A stretch of DNA of 64,000 bases. Source: Azospirillum formosense (lineage in GTDB: Bacteria; Pseudomonadota; Alphaproteobacteria; Azospirillales; Azospirillaceae). Below are positions 47,957 to 58,285 of the stretch, in pieces; position 1 is the first letter of the stretch; every line of letters begins with the position of its first letter. Below the pieces are notes generated by a model that did not search any database, was not told the DNA's origin, and worked only from the letters and a program-made list of their open reading frames with translations. The translations under genes and the position numbers were made by a program. The stretch spans positions 558,001-622,000 of the forward strand of contig NZ_CP159402.1 of assembly GCF_040500525.1 (NCBI RefSeq). Reading direction: 5' to 3'.

Positions 47957-49165
47957 TCAGGGGACGATCACATGGTCGGGGTTGGCGATGGCGAAGACCG
48001 CCTCGCGGTCCGGCTGGGGCGGGTAGATCCACTTGGTGTTGATCTCGCGCTTCACCGCCTTGCCCTCGTCGCGGGTCAGTCGCACCTGACGGTCCCAGCC
48101 TTCGGTGAAGAGCGCGCCCCACGGGCCGAGGTCGAGGCAGGTCACGTATTTGGGCTGGCTGTAGGGGTGAAGAGGCAAGCCGATCAGCTCCGCCGCGGCG
48201 TTGTGGCCGGCGACGCGGCCCAGGCTCAGGGCATGCTGGCAGGACATGGCGGCGACGTTGCCGAGATCGTCGGTGGCGGCCCGCGCCACGTCCCCGGTGA
48301 CGAAGATCCCCTCGCTGCCCACCGCGCGTAGGAACGGATCGGCGGGAACGCGCCCGAACCGGTCAAGCCCGCCGCTGATCTGCGCGGCCAACGGGTTGGC
48401 GCGGGCCCCCGCCGTCCAGACGACGGTGGCGGCGGCGATGCGTTCGCCATTGGCGATGGTCACGCCGTCGGGGTCGATGGCGGCGACCGCCGTGCCGGCG
48501 ACGATCTCCACGCCGCATTCGGCCAGAGCCTGCTCGATGACGGGGCGCGGCACGGGGCCGAGGTCGGGGCCGATGGCCGGCGCCTGCTCGACCACAACGA
48601 CGCGGACCTTGGCGTCCGCGCCCAGGATGGCGCGCAGCCGGTCCGGCATCTCCGCCGCCGTCTCGATGCCGGTGAAGCCGCCGCCGGCCACCACCACCGT
48701 GTTGCGCGCCGCCGTCTCCGGCCGGGTCGCCAAGCCCTTCAGATGGGCGTCGAGGGCGTGCGCGCTGTCCAGCTGGTCGACGTTGAAGGCGTGTTCGGCG
48801 AGGCCGGGAACGGGCGGGGTGAACAGGCGGCTGCCGGCGGCCAGGACGAAGCGGTCGTAGGGCAGGGTGAGTTGGGCGCCGTCGGCGCCGGTGACGTCCA
48901 CCGCGCGGCGGTCGGCGTGGATCCTTGTCACCACGCCGGGAACGTGGCGGACGCCCACCGCGTCGAACAGCGCGGCGAGGTCCGGCGCCATGCCCTCCAG
49001 CACCGCTTCGTAGAGGCGGGGGCGGATGTGGAGCTGCGGAGCCGGCGAGACGACGGTGATCGCGACGTCGCTGTCCCGCCCGGCCAGCGCCACGGCGCGG
49101 GCGGCGGACAGGGCGGCCCACAGTCCGGCGAAACCGGAGCCGGCGATGACGATTTGCTGGGTCAT
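47957..49165 (-). CDS. NDH-2-like FAD/NAD(P)-dependent oxidoreductase
   Basis: 402 residues, type II NADH dehydrogenase/sulphide-quinone reductase superfamily. FAD motif IVIAGSGFAGLWAALSAARA at the N-terminus, second dinucleotide motif TVVVAGGGFTGIETAAEM (about 165), and the FAD-binding IFVTGDVARAATDD. No proton-pumping segments, and the C-terminal membrane helix is not obvious. It could provide uncoupled NADH oxidation for respiratory protection of nitrogenase, which is inference. It lies downstream of an Rrf2 regulator on the same strand. Confidence 0.87.
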   Translation of the reverse strand: MTQQIVIAGSGFAGLWAALSAARAVALAGRDSDVAITVVSPAPQLHIRPRLYEAVLEGMAPDLAALFDAVGVRHVPGVVTRIHADRRAVDVTGADGAQLTLPYDRFVLAAGSRLFTPPVPGLAEHAFNVDQLDSAHALDAHLKGLATRPETAARNTVVVAGGGFTGIETAAEMPDRLRAILGADAKVRVVVVEQAPAIGPDLGPVPRPVIEQALAECGVEIVAGTAVAAIDPDGVTIANGERIAAATVVWTAGARANPLAAQISGGLDRFGRVPADPFLRAVGSEGIFVTGDVARAATDDLGNVAAMSCQHALSLGRVAGHNAAAELIGLPLHPYSQPKYVTCLDLGPWGALFTEGWDRQVRLTRDEGKAVKREINTKWIYPPQPDREAVFAIANPDHVIVP

Positions 49166-49295
49166 GACTCGGTGTCCTTCTGAACGCCGGACAAAGGGGG
49201 AGCGTTCTGGCGCGCGGGTGCGCGGCAGCCATCCCGTCCGTCCGGCGGCGGTCCGGGAAACGCTCAGGGCATCGGGTCAGAGGTGATGGGGTTGG

Positions 49296-49826
49296 CTACG
49301 GCGATTGCCGTGTCCGTGACGCGGCGCGGGCGCTGAGGCGCGCGTCGATCCAGGTCCGGACGTCCTCGTGGAATTCCGGTGGGGCCTTGCGCCCGAAGGT
49401 CTCGCCGACGCTGGCCAGCGTCTCCTTGGCCAGCGTGTCGCGCATCGCCTTCTCGGCCTTCCGCATCACGGCGTGGATGGCGCAGACCCCGGAGGTCGCC
49501 CAGTTCGGCGGCGCCTCGTTGAAGACCGCGCAGCGGCCACGGATCTCCTGGCACTCGAACAGCGGCTTCTCGCCCTCGATGGCATCGACGATGGTGAGGA
49601 AGCTGATGTCTTCCGGCGCCCTGGCGAGGCGGTAGCCGCCGCGCACCCCTTCGCTGGCCGTGACGATCCCCGCCTTCTCCAGCTTCGGGAAGATCTTGGC
49701 GAGGAAGGAGGGGGAGATGCCCTGCAGTTCCGCCAGATCGCGGCTGCTCAGCGGCGTGTCGCCGGCGGCGGCCAGCCAGAGAAGGCAGTGGATGCCGTAT
49801 TCGACGCTTGCGGTGAGGTGTGCCAT
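49296..49826 (-). CDS. Rrf2-family transcriptional regulator
   Basis: 176 residues. The winged helix-turn-helix is MAHLTASVEYGIHCLLWLAA, then LSSRDLAELQGISPSFLAKIF and GGYRLARAPEDISFLTIV. Three cysteines in FECQEIRGRCAVF and GVCAIH match the Fe-S ligand set of NsrR/IscR-like proteins, so it probably senses NO, oxygen or cluster status. It sits directly upstream of the NDH-2-like gene and is preceded by a palindrome suited to autoregulation. The C-terminal 35 residues are extra. Confidence 0.9.
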   Translation of the reverse strand: MAHLTASVEYGIHCLLWLAAAGDTPLSSRDLAELQGISPSFLAKIFPKLEKAGIVTASEGVRGGYRLARAPEDISFLTIVDAIEGEKPLFECQEIRGRCAVFNEAPPNWATSGVCAIHAVMRKAEKAMRDTLAKETLASVGETFGRKAPPEFHEDVRTWIDARLSARAASRTRQSP

Positions 49827-49853
49827 GGCGCGGCCCGTCCAATGGTCTCGACA

Positions 49854-49878
49854 ACACAGACCGTATCAGTCCGTGTTT
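49854..49878. promoter_or_regulatory. Candidate Rrf2 operator
   Basis: AACACAGAC, 7 bp, GTCCGTGTT: an inverted repeat matching at 8 of 9 positions, 28 bp upstream of the Rrf2 start. The geometry suits an Rrf2 dimer. Confidence 0.55.
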
Positions 49879-49948
49879 TCGGAGGCAAGCGGAGAAACGT
49901 GGATAAACTTTGTCCGCGTTAATCGGGTGGCCGCGGGCCGGAAACATG

Positions 49949-49983
49949 AAAAGCCGGAGCCCACCCTGCGGTGGACTCCGGCT
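49949..49983 (-). terminator. Terminator of nifHDK
   Basis: Minus strand AGCCGGAGTCCACC, loop GCAG, GGTGGGCTCCGGCT, then TTTC. It lies about 55 bp past the nifK stop. Confidence 0.9.
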
Positions 49984-50037
49984 CTCCGGGGAAGCGGCCG
50001 GGCGGGGGGATGGAGGCCCCGCGCCGGCCGGGGGAGG

Positions 50038-51603
50038 TCAGCGCACCAGATCGAACGAGTAGTCGGTCTCGCCGACGATGTTCGTGTTGGCGTCCATGTC
50101 CTCGAAGATCCGGTCCAGGATGCGCACCAGCACGTTCAGGGCGCCCTGGTAGCCCCAGGTCGGGTAACGGTGATGGTGGTGGCGGTCGAAGATCGGGTAG
50201 GTCAGGCGGATGAGCGGGATCTTGGTGTCGCGCTCCAGATACTTGCCGTAGCTGTTGCCGATGATGTAGTCGACCTTGTCGGTGAACAGCAGCGAGCGCA
50301 GGTGCCAGAGGTCCTTGCCGCCGTAGGCCCTGCCGGACTTGCCGAACGGCGAGGCGTCGAGCGCCTTCTGGACCTGCTTCTCCCACTTCTTCGAGCCGGA
50401 GGTGGACAGGATGTGCACCGGCTCGGCGCCCAGCTCCATCAGGAACTTCGACATGCCCAGGCAGAAGTCCGGGTCGCCGTACACGGCGAAGCGCTTGCCG
50501 TGCAGGTGGGTGTGGCTGTCGGCGATGGCGTCGACCAGACGGCCGCGCTCCAGCTTCAGCTCCGCCGGGACCGGCTTGCCGGACAGCTCGGCCAGCTTCA
50601 TCAGAAGCTCGTCGGTGCCGGTGACGCCCATCGGGTAGTTGAACTTGGCGACCTGCTGGCCCTTCTCCTTGATGAACTGCAGGGACTGCGGGGTGCAGTA
50701 TTCCTGCATGGAGATGGTGGCCTTGGCGTGGACGGCCTCCTTCGTGGCCTCCAGCGGGGTGCCGCCGTCGTACATGCGGTACTCGCCGTCGGCCGGGGTG
50801 TCGAAGTTGTCCGACACGTCCGACAGGATCGTCAGGTCGATGCCGAACAGGCCGGCGATGCGCTTAAGCTCGCGGTTGTTGCCGACCGCGAAACCGTCGA
50901 AGCCCGGGATCAGGTTGATCTTTTCGTTCTTCGGGGTGTCGAAGTTCTCCGACGTGCCCCAGAAGTGGGTCAGGACGCCCTTGATCATGTTGTCGTAGCC
51001 GACGATGTGGCTGCCGACGAAGGCCGGGGTGTGGGCGAAGGGAACCGGGAAATCCGCCGGGACGCTTTCCTTGTTCTTCGCGTTGTTGATGAAGCCCGAG
51101 AGGTCGTCGCCGATGACCTCGGCCATGCAGGTGGTCAGCACGGCGATCATCTTCGGCTTGTACAGCGCGTAGGCGTTGGCCAGGCCGTCGATCATGTTGT
51201 TCAGGCCGCCGAACACCGCCGCGTCTTCCGTCATCGACGAGGAGACCGCGGAGTTCGGCTCCTTGAAGTGGCGGGTGAGGTGCGTGCGGTAGTAGGCGAC
51301 GCAGCCCTGCGAGCCATGGACGAAGGGCAGGGTGCCCTCGAAGCCCTGGGCCGCGAACATCGCGCCGATCGGCTGGCAGGCCTTCGTCGGGTTGATGACG
51401 ACCGCCTCACGGGCGAAGTTCTTTTCCTTGTACTCTTCCGTCTTGGTCCACGCGGAAACCCGGGCGACCTCCTCGTCGGAGTGGCCGTACTCGAACTCCG
51501 TCTTCTTGCGCTCGAACAGCTCCTTGTATTCGGGCTGACGGAAGAGCGTGAAGTGGTCGATGACCTTGTCGGCGCTCTGGGAAACGGGGTGGGACATGCT
51601 CAT
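50038..51603 (-). CDS. nifK: Nitrogenase MoFe protein beta chain
   Basis: 521 residues. P-cluster cysteines are in [40 protein letters not shown] and [16 protein letters not shown]. It pairs with NifD in the alpha2beta2 MoFe protein, where the P-cluster bridges the two chains. It starts 24 bp after the nifD stop in the order nifH-nifD-nifK and ends before a strong terminator. Confidence 0.98.
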   Translation of the reverse strand: MSMSHPVSQSADKVIDHFTLFRQPEYKELFERKKTEFEYGHSDEEVARVSAWTKTEEYKEKNFAREAVVINPTKACQPIGAMFAAQGFEGTLPFVHGSQGCVAYYRTHLTRHFKEPNSAVSSSMTEDAAVFGGLNNMIDGLANAYALYKPKMIAVLTTCMAEVIGDDLSGFINNAKNKESVPADFPVPFAHTPAFVGSHIVGYDNMIKGVLTHFWGTSENFDTPKNEKINLIPGFDGFAVGNNRELKRIAGLFGIDLTILSDVSDNFDTPADGEYRMYDGGTPLEATKEAVHAKATISMQEYCTPQSLQFIKEKGQQVAKFNYPMGVTGTDELLMKLAELSGKPVPAELKLERGRLVDAIADSHTHLHGKRFAVYGDPDFCLGMSKFLMELGAEPVHILSTSGSKKWEKQVQKALDASPFGKSGRAYGGKDLWHLRSLLFTDKVDYIIGNSYGKYLERDTKIPLIRLTYPIFDRHHHHRYPTWGYQGALNVLVRILDRIFEDMDANTNIVGETDYSFDLVR

Positions 51604-51627
51604 TACTCCTATCTTCCAGAGGCCGCT

Positions 51628-53067
51628 TTAGAACGGAGCCTTCATGATGCCCCAGACGGGGTTGTTGATGGCCAGATCCATGTCGCGGGCGAAGATCGCG
51701 AAGCCGTCGTAGCCGTGATACGGACCCGAGTAATCCCAGGAGTGCATCTGGCGGAAGGGCAGGCCCATCTTCTGGAAGACGTACTTTTCCTTGATGCCCG
51801 AGGCGACGAGGTCCGGACGCATCACCTCGACGAACTTCTCCAGTTCGAAGGCGGTGACGTCGTCGTAGATCAGCGTGCCTTCCTTCACGTAGTGGGACGT
51901 GCGCTGATAGTCGTCGTTGTGGGCGAACTCGTAACCCGTGCCGACGATCTCCATGCCCAGGTCATGATAGGCGTCGACCACGTGGCGCGGACGCAGGCCG
52001 CCGACGTAGATCATCACCTTCTTGCCTTCGAGCCGCGGCTTGAACTTGGCGATGACGGCGTCGACCATCGGCTGGTACTTGGCGATGACCTTCTCCGCGT
52101 TCTCCTTGATGGTGTCGTCGAAGAGAGCGGCGATCTTGCGCAGGGACTCGGCGATCTGCGACGGGCCGAAGAAGTTGTACTCCATCCACGGAATACCGAA
52201 CTTCTCTTCCATGTGGCGCGCGATGTAGTTCATCGAGCGGTAGCAGTGGATGAGGTTCACCTTCGCCTTCGGCGTGTTCTCCAGCTCGGCGAGCGTGCCG
52301 TCGCCCGACCACTGGGCGATCACGCGCAGGCCGATCTCCTCCAGCAGGATGCGGCTGGCCCAGGCGTCGCCACCGATGTTGTAGTCACCGATGATGGTGA
52401 CGTCGTATGGGGTGGAGACGAAGCCTTCCTTCGGCTCGGTCTTCTCGAAGATCCAGTCGCGGATGACGTCGTTGGCGATGTGGTGGCCCAGCGACTGGGA
52501 GACGCCGCGGAAGCCTTCGCAACGGACCGGAACCACCGGCTTGCCCAGCTCCTCGGACTTGGCGCGGGCGACCGCCTCGATGTCGTCGCCGATCAGGCCG
52601 ATCGGGCACTCGGACTGGATGGAGATGCCGTTGACGAGCGGGAACAGCTCGTTGATCTCCTCGATCACCTTGTGCAGCTTCTTGTCGCCGCCGAAGACGA
52701 TGTCCTTCTCCTGGAAATCGGAGGTGAAGTGCATCGTGCCCCAGCTGTCCACGCCGGTGTCGCCGACATAGTAGTTGCGGCGGCCGGACCAGGAATAGTA
52801 GCCGCAGCCGACCGGGCCGTGGGAGATGTGGATCATGTCCTTGATCGGACCCCACACCACGCCCTTGGAACCGGCGTAGGCGCAACCACGGATGGTCATC
52901 ACGCCGGGGATCGACTTGATGTTCGACTTGACGCCGCAGTCCTTGGCCTCGGCCTCCAGCACGTTCAGGTGCTTGGCGCGGCGCTTGCGGGACTTCTCGG
53001 GATACGCTTCGAGAACCTTGTCGACGAGACCCTTGACGTCGACGCCTTCGTTCACGGACAGGCTCAT
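51628..53067 (-). CDS. nifD: Nitrogenase MoFe protein alpha chain
   Basis: 479 residues. P-cluster ligands lie in [36 protein letters not shown] and [15 protein letters not shown]. FeMo-co ligands are the Cys of [17 protein letters not shown] and the His of [17 protein letters not shown]; the substrate-site Val-Arg region is [17 protein letters not shown]. The ATG at 53067 follows GGAG and gives the usual length; an in-frame ATG six codons upstream is less likely. Confidence 0.98.
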   Translation of the reverse strand: MSLSVNEGVDVKGLVDKVLEAYPEKSRKRRAKHLNVLEAEAKDCGVKSNIKSIPGVMTIRGCAYAGSKGVVWGPIKDMIHISHGPVGCGYYSWSGRRNYYVGDTGVDSWGTMHFTSDFQEKDIVFGGDKKLHKVIEEINELFPLVNGISIQSECPIGLIGDDIEAVARAKSEELGKPVVPVRCEGFRGVSQSLGHHIANDVIRDWIFEKTEPKEGFVSTPYDVTIIGDYNIGGDAWASRILLEEIGLRVIAQWSGDGTLAELENTPKAKVNLIHCYRSMNYIARHMEEKFGIPWMEYNFFGPSQIAESLRKIAALFDDTIKENAEKVIAKYQPMVDAVIAKFKPRLEGKKVMIYVGGLRPRHVVDAYHDLGMEIVGTGYEFAHNDDYQRTSHYVKEGTLIYDDVTAFELEKFVEVMRPDLVASGIKEKYVFQKMGLPFRQMHSWDYSGPYHGYDGFAIFARDMDLAINNPVWGIMKAPF

Positions 53068-53121
53068 GGTGCCAGTCTCCTGCATGCTCTCATTGTCCGC
53101 GCCACTTCAGCGCGGGACCGA

Positions 53122-53174
53122 GCCCCCTCTCTCCCACCCCGCGCACGAAGGCGGGGTGGGCTGGGGAGGGGGCC
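53122..53174. repeat. REP-like palindrome between nifH and nifD
   Basis: GCCCCCTCTCTCCCACCCCGC, an 8-nt loop, then GCGGGGTGGG and CTGGGGAGGGGGC. It shares its ends with the other GCCCCCTCC...GGAGGGGGC elements. Placed after nifH in the nifHDK transcript, it could stabilise the nifH mRNA or cut expression of nifD and nifK. Confidence 0.8.
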
Positions 53175-53208
53175 AGTTCAGACCTGTGCCCCGTCAGGGA
53201 TCCAGGGA

Positions 53209-54096
<888 letters not shown>

Positions 54097-54172
54097 TTAC
54101 TCCTTTGCTTGGGTCTACAGGGTGTCTTCAATTCCGGGGCGGCCTGCCCAGCGGCCGCTTCGACCCCTTCTC

Positions 54173-54188
54173 TGCATCCCCCGTGCCA
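54173..54188 (-). promoter_or_regulatory. Sigma-54 promoter of nifHDK
   Basis: Minus strand TGGCAC-ggggg-ATGC, then A: consensus -24 and GC at -12, 83 bp upstream of nifH. Confidence 0.93.
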
Positions 54189-54257
54189 GTTCGCGTAAAA
54201 TTTTTAAGCTATTGAAAATGAATAGGAAAATAGACTATGGCCGCACGCGGCCTGCTT

Positions 54258-54282
54258 TGTCGGGCCTGTGACATACCCGACA
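54258..54282. promoter_or_regulatory. Two overlapping NifA sites of nifH
   Basis: TGT-CGGGCCTGTG-ACA (54258-54273) and TGT-GACATACCCG-ACA (54267-54282) share seven bases, so two NifA dimers could not both bind face-on. Overlapping sites at this promoter are known for A. brasilense. Confidence 0.92.
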
Positions 54283-54285
54283 AAG

Positions 54286-54302
54286 CCCGACATTTTGTCG
54301 GG
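54286..54302. promoter_or_regulatory. CCCGACA/TGTCGGG inverted repeat next to the nifH NifA sites
   Basis: CCCGACA, 3 bp, TGTCGGG, directly upstream of the overlapping NifA sites; the same half-site occurs at the nifU and nifE control regions. Confidence 0.6.
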
Positions 54303-54376
54303 TCTCTCGCAATGAAAATGGATGGGTTGGACGAGCGTCGTCCGCCAGCGTCAGAGGCCAGCGTCAGGAGGCGGCG

Positions 54377-55717
54377 TCAGGCGGCGGCGTGGTTCAGCGC
54401 GTCGCGGGCGACGACGAGGCGCAGCGCCAGCGCCTCCAGCTCGTCGCCGTCCTGGCCCATGTCGTAGAGAAGCTGGGCCAGCGACTGGCCGCGGGCGAGC
54501 AGGCGGCGCGCCTTGGCCGGGTCGGCGGGGCGGGCGAGCAGGATGCCGACGAGGCGCTCCCCGGCGATGCCGGCCAGCGCGCGGCTGCGCTCGGCCAAAC
54601 GCCGCTCCAGCGTGTCGAGCACCGCCGGGCGCCCCGCATGGTCGAGGTCGGTGCAGAACTGGTGCAGGGAGCGGAGTTGGCGGAGCAGCGCCTCGAACAG
54701 CAACTCGTCGAGGTCGCCGCCGTTGGCCGCCTTTCCGACAAGATCGAACAGCGTGTCGGAAAGCCGCCACGCCGCTGACAGGCAGTCGTTCATCGCCTTG
54801 CGGTCGGCGGGTTCGACGAAGGCGTTGGCCTCCTCGCGGTGCTCCTCTTGGTCGTCGAGGTTCCGCATCGCGACGACGAGCAGCCCGTCCACCGAGGCCA
54901 GCGTGGCGAGGCTGGCGTGCAGCGCCTTGATGCCGCGGTCGGCGCCGAAGCCGTCCATGGCCTCCGCCGCCCGGCGCAGGGCGTGGCGGGTGAGACGACG
55001 CGATTGATAGACGACGTCGCGCAGGGCGACGGTGGCGCCCAGCGTCTCCAGCATCAGCCGCCGCGCCTCGAAGCGCAGCAGGGCGTGGGCGAGGCTGTCC
55101 ATGGCGCCGGCGGTGACGCCCCCCGCGATGCCGGCCGGATCGTCTTCCGCGGCCGGCGCATCGCCGCGCACCAGCCGGTCGGCGTCGGCGCGGGCGTCCG
55201 CCTCGATGGCCGAGACCACCGACAGCACCGCGCCGCGCCCGGCGCCGCGCAGCAGGGAGACCAGGGCGCGCAGGGCGGTGGCCACCTCCAGCGCGCCGGG
55301 CAGCCCATCCTCGGCGGTGCCCTTGTTGTGGACGACGCGGTCGATCAGATGGTCGCGCAGGCGCGGCAGCAGGACGTCCAGGATGATCGGCGCGGTGGGG
55401 CGCAGCAGCGCCTCCAGCAGGCGGCCCTGCGGCTGGCCGGGCATGGCGGCCAGCGGGTTGACCGGCTTGGGCACCAGACGCGGGCGGTGGGGCTCCAGCA
55501 GGGCCAGCACCTCGTCGCCGCGCAGGGGGGTGATGGTGCCGCGTAGAAGCCGGACGAGCGTCACGGCGTCGCGGGCTTCCCTGGCGCCGCGCAGCGGAAC
55601 CGGCGCCCGACCCGAGCGCATCGGCATCTTTTCCGAGACGGCGGAAGGAAGAAGAACGCGCGGAGGCTGTGCCGCCCGGTTGCGCGTCTCCTGTTCCTTA
55701 CGCTTCATCGGCCACAT
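54377..55717 (-). CDS. Large helical protein of unknown function between nifH and draT
   Basis: 446 residues, not recognised. It is rich in Ala, Leu and Arg and looks almost wholly alpha-helical, with no membrane segment, signal peptide or catalytic motif I can identify. Sample stretches: VTLVRLLRGTITPLRGDEVL, LFEALLRQLRSLHQFCTDLD, LLARGQSLAQLLYDMGQDGD. GAGGCAAGG precedes ATG 55717. It is on the nifH strand and ends about 95 bp before the nifH NifA sites. The position between nifH and draTG suggests a nitrogenase-related role but read-through into nifH is not needed, as nifH has its own promoter. Confidence 0.75.
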   Translation of the reverse strand: MWPMKRKEQETRNRAAQPPRVLLPSAVSEKMPMRSGRAPVPLRGAREARDAVTLVRLLRGTITPLRGDEVLALLEPHRPRLVPKPVNPLAAMPGQPQGRLLEALLRPTAPIILDVLLPRLRDHLIDRVVHNKGTAEDGLPGALEVATALRALVSLLRGAGRGAVLSVVSAIEADARADADRLVRGDAPAAEDDPAGIAGGVTAGAMDSLAHALLRFEARRLMLETLGATVALRDVVYQSRRLTRHALRRAAEAMDGFGADRGIKALHASLATLASVDGLLVVAMRNLDDQEEHREEANAFVEPADRKAMNDCLSAAWRLSDTLFDLVGKAANGGDLDELLFEALLRQLRSLHQFCTDLDHAGRPAVLDTLERRLAERSRALAGIAGERLVGILLARPADPAKARRLLARGQSLAQLLYDMGQDGDELEALALRLVVARDALNHAAA

Positions 55718-55964
55718 GGCCTTGCCTCGTCTTGCGGTGCACTGAATCCCGTTCGGAGAACTATGGTGTCGGCTCGTCATCCGTTCAAACGGATATTTTT
55801 AAGATATTTGGAGTAAGCCGAAAGTTGCTTCGGCCGTTTAATCGAATTGTTTTTGAATTCGAAATGTATTGCCGGGCGGACGGTTTCGTCCTGCGGTGAC
55901 GCGGCCTCTTGGCGGACGCGCCGGTTCGCGGTATCCATGAAAGAATTGTGGATTTGAGAGCGCG

Positions 55965-56852
55965 ATGGCGGACGGTTCGGCGAGCGGTGGATTGCGGGAT
56001 GCGCGGGGGCGGCTGATCGATCCGGATTCGCCGCTCGCGCTGAAGGCGCATCGCACCAACCTGCTGAACGTGACGGCGGACGCGCTGTGCGCCGAGTCCT
56101 TCAACGACGAGCCGCGGCGCCTGCGCATCGGCGGCACGCGCAGCGAGCACGCCGTGCTGTTCGAGGCGCTCGACGAGAGCCCGGACAGCCTGATCGCCGC
56201 CGACATCTTCCAGCACTACATGGCCTTCACCTTCGGGCTGAACCCGGACTTCTCCGGCGCCGAGGGCATGGACGGGCGGCGGCGCTACCGCGCCAGCTAT
56301 CTGCGCCTGCTGAAGGGGTGGCTGTTCGACAGCAACAACGCCGAGGGGGCTGTGCTGAAGGGCTGGGTGGAGAGCCGCTTCGGCCTGCTGCCCACCTATC
56401 ACAAGGAGCCGATCCTCCGTTTCGCCTCCGACGCATGGCGGACCTATGGCGAGGAGAAGGTCGCCACCCGCTTCCACAACAACAACATCAACCTGCAGCT
56501 CGATCTGCTCTACGAATATTGCCAGTGGTGGATGCGCCGCGGCTGGCCGGACGCGCCGATGCCGTCCCGCGCCAGCCACATCCGGCTCTACCGCGGCGTC
56601 AACGATTTCGAGGAGCACCACATCGTCGCGCGCCCCGACAAGCGCACGGCGGTCCTGCGCCTCAACAACCTCAGCTCCTTTTCCATTGAGCGCGACATCG
56701 CCGGCCAGTTCGGGGACTACATCCTCGAAACCTGGGTGCCGCTCACCAAGGTGGTCTTCTTCCGCGACATCCTGCCCCGCTATCCCTTCAAGGGGGAGGG
56801 CGAGTATCTGGTCGTCGGCGGGGACTACAGGGTGGGGGTGTCGCTTCTCTGA
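55965..56852 (+). CDS. draT: NAD+-dinitrogen-reductase ADP-ribosyltransferase DraT
   Basis: 295 residues. DraT transfers ADP-ribose from NAD+ to Arg101 of NifH when ammonium appears or energy falls, switching nitrogenase off. NLLNVTADALCAESFNDEP, QHYMAFTFGLNPDFSGAEG, HIRLYRGVNDFEEHHIVARP and LNNLSSFSIERDIAGQFGDY are characteristic. It is 28 bp upstream of draG in one operon. Activity in this group is controlled by PII proteins at the post-translational level. Confidence 0.97.
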   Translation: MADGSASGGLRDARGRLIDPDSPLALKAHRTNLLNVTADALCAESFNDEPRRLRIGGTRSEHAVLFEALDESPDSLIAADIFQHYMAFTFGLNPDFSGAEGMDGRRRYRASYLRLLKGWLFDSNNAEGAVLKGWVESRFGLLPTYHKEPILRFASDAWRTYGEEKVATRFHNNNINLQLDLLYEYCQWWMRRGWPDAPMPSRASHIRLYRGVNDFEEHHIVARPDKRTAVLRLNNLSSFSIERDIAGQFGDYILETWVPLTKVVFFRDILPRYPFKGEGEYLVVGGDYRVGVSLL

Positions 56853-56879
56853 CAACCGATCACGGGACAGATCCGGCCC

Positions 56880-57773
56880 ATGACTGACCATTCCATCCGC
56901 TCGCGCGCGCTGGGCGCCTATCTCGGGCTGGCCTGCGGCGACGCGCTGGGCGCCACCGTCGAGTTTCTGACAAAGGGCGAGATCGCCCACCAGTACGGCG
57001 TGCACAAGCACATCAAGGGCGGCGGCTGGCTGAAGCTGCCCGCCGGGCAGGTGACCGACGACACCGAGATGTCGATCCATCTCGGCCGCGCCATCCTCGC
57101 TGCTCCGGAATGGGACGCCCGCCGCGCCGCGGAGGAGTTCGCCGTCTGGCTGAAGGGCGTTCCCGTCGATGTGGGGGACACGACACGGCGCGGCATCCGC
57201 CGCTTCATCATGCACGGCACCCTGTCGGAGCCGGAGAGCGAATACCACGCCGGCAACGGGGCGGCGATGCGCAACCTGCCGATTGTCCTGGCGACGCTGG
57301 GCGACGACGCGGCCTTCGAGCGCTGGACGGTGGAGCAGGCGCACATCACCCACTGCAACGCGATGTCCGACGCGGCGACCCTGACGCTCGGCCGCATGGT
57401 GCGGCGGCTGGTGCTGGGCGGCGGCGTGCTCGATGTGCGCGACGAGATCAACGCGCTGATCGCCGCGCACCGCCAATTCAAGTTCCAGCCCTACCGGGGC
57501 CTGTCCACCGCCTACATCGTCGATACGATGCAGACGGTCATGCACTATTATTTCCAGACCGACTCCGTGGAATCCTGCGTCGTCGAGACCGTCAATCAGG
57601 GCGGCGACGCCGACACCACCGGCGCCATCGCCGGCATGCTGGCCGGCGCCACCTACGGGGTGGAGACCATCCCGCCGCGCTGGCTGCGCAAACTCGACCG
57701 CGCCGTCTACGACGAAATCTGCGCCCAGGTGGACGGGCTGCTCGCCCGCGCCCCGGCGCTCAAGCAGGGGTGA
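56880..57773 (+). CDS. draG: ADP-ribosyl-[dinitrogen reductase] hydrolase DraG
   Basis: 297 residues. Removes ADP-ribose from NifH Arg101 and restores activity. It is a dinuclear Mn ADP-ribosylglycohydrolase: GLACGDALGATVEFLTKGE, GQVTDDTEMSIHLGRAIL (metal ligands TDDTE), GNGAAMRNLPIVLA, and the second ligand set NQGGDADTTGAIAGMLAGA. It follows draT and precedes an ArsC-like nitrogenase-associated gene by eight bases. Confidence 0.98.
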   Translation: MTDHSIRSRALGAYLGLACGDALGATVEFLTKGEIAHQYGVHKHIKGGGWLKLPAGQVTDDTEMSIHLGRAILAAPEWDARRAAEEFAVWLKGVPVDVGDTTRRGIRRFIMHGTLSEPESEYHAGNGAAMRNLPIVLATLGDDAAFERWTVEQAHITHCNAMSDAATLTLGRMVRRLVLGGGVLDVRDEINALIAAHRQFKFQPYRGLSTAYIVDTMQTVMHYYFQTDSVESCVVETVNQGGDADTTGAIAGMLAGATYGVETIPPRWLRKLDRAVYDEICAQVDGLLARAPALKQG

Positions 57774-57781
57774 CCGCAACC

Positions 57782-58210
57782 ATGGCCGACGTGATCTTCT
57801 TCGAAAAGCCCGGCTGCGCCGGCAACAACCGCCAGAAGGCTCTGCTGGCGGAGGCCGGGCACACGGTCCACGCCCGCGACCTGCTGTCCGAACCCTGGAC
57901 GGCGGACCGCCTGCGCCCCTTCTTCGGCGACCGCCCGGTGGCCGAGTGGTTCAACCGAAGCGCCCCGGCGGTGAAGAGCGGCGAGGTCGATCCGGACGCG
58001 CTGGACGAGGCCGCCGCCCTGGTGCTGATGCTGAAGACGCCGCTGCTGATCCGCCGTCCGCTGATGCAGGTGGGCGACCGTCGCGACTGCGGCTTCGAGG
58101 CGGAACGGGTGGACGCCTGGATCGGGCTGGCCGCCGGGGCGCCGGAAGGCAAGCTGGAAGGCTGCGCCCGCGCCGGGATGCCGCCCTGCCCACCACCCGC
58201 AAAGGGATGA
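57782..58210 (+). CDS. ArsC/Spx-fold nitrogenase-associated protein
   Basis: 142 residues with a thioredoxin-like ArsC fold: VIFFEKPGCAGNNRQKALL has a single Cys at the active-site position (PGCAGN), then GHTVHARDLLSEPWTADRL and MLKTPLLIRRPLMQVGDRRD with the cis-Pro. Members of this nitrogenase-associated family lie beside draTG or nif genes in several diazotrophs; function is unknown. Translated just after draG, so part of the dra operon. The C-terminal 20 residues carry two extra Cys. Confidence 0.85.
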   Translation: MADVIFFEKPGCAGNNRQKALLAEAGHTVHARDLLSEPWTADRLRPFFGDRPVAEWFNRSAPAVKSGEVDPDALDEAAALVLMLKTPLLIRRPLMQVGDRRDCGFEAERVDAWIGLAAGAPEGKLEGCARAGMPPCPPPAKG

Positions 58211-58285
58211 CGGGACAACCCGGACTGTCGTAGGTTTGCCCCCGTCCTGTTTGAAACCCGACATTTCAGCGATGGGGGCCGATCC

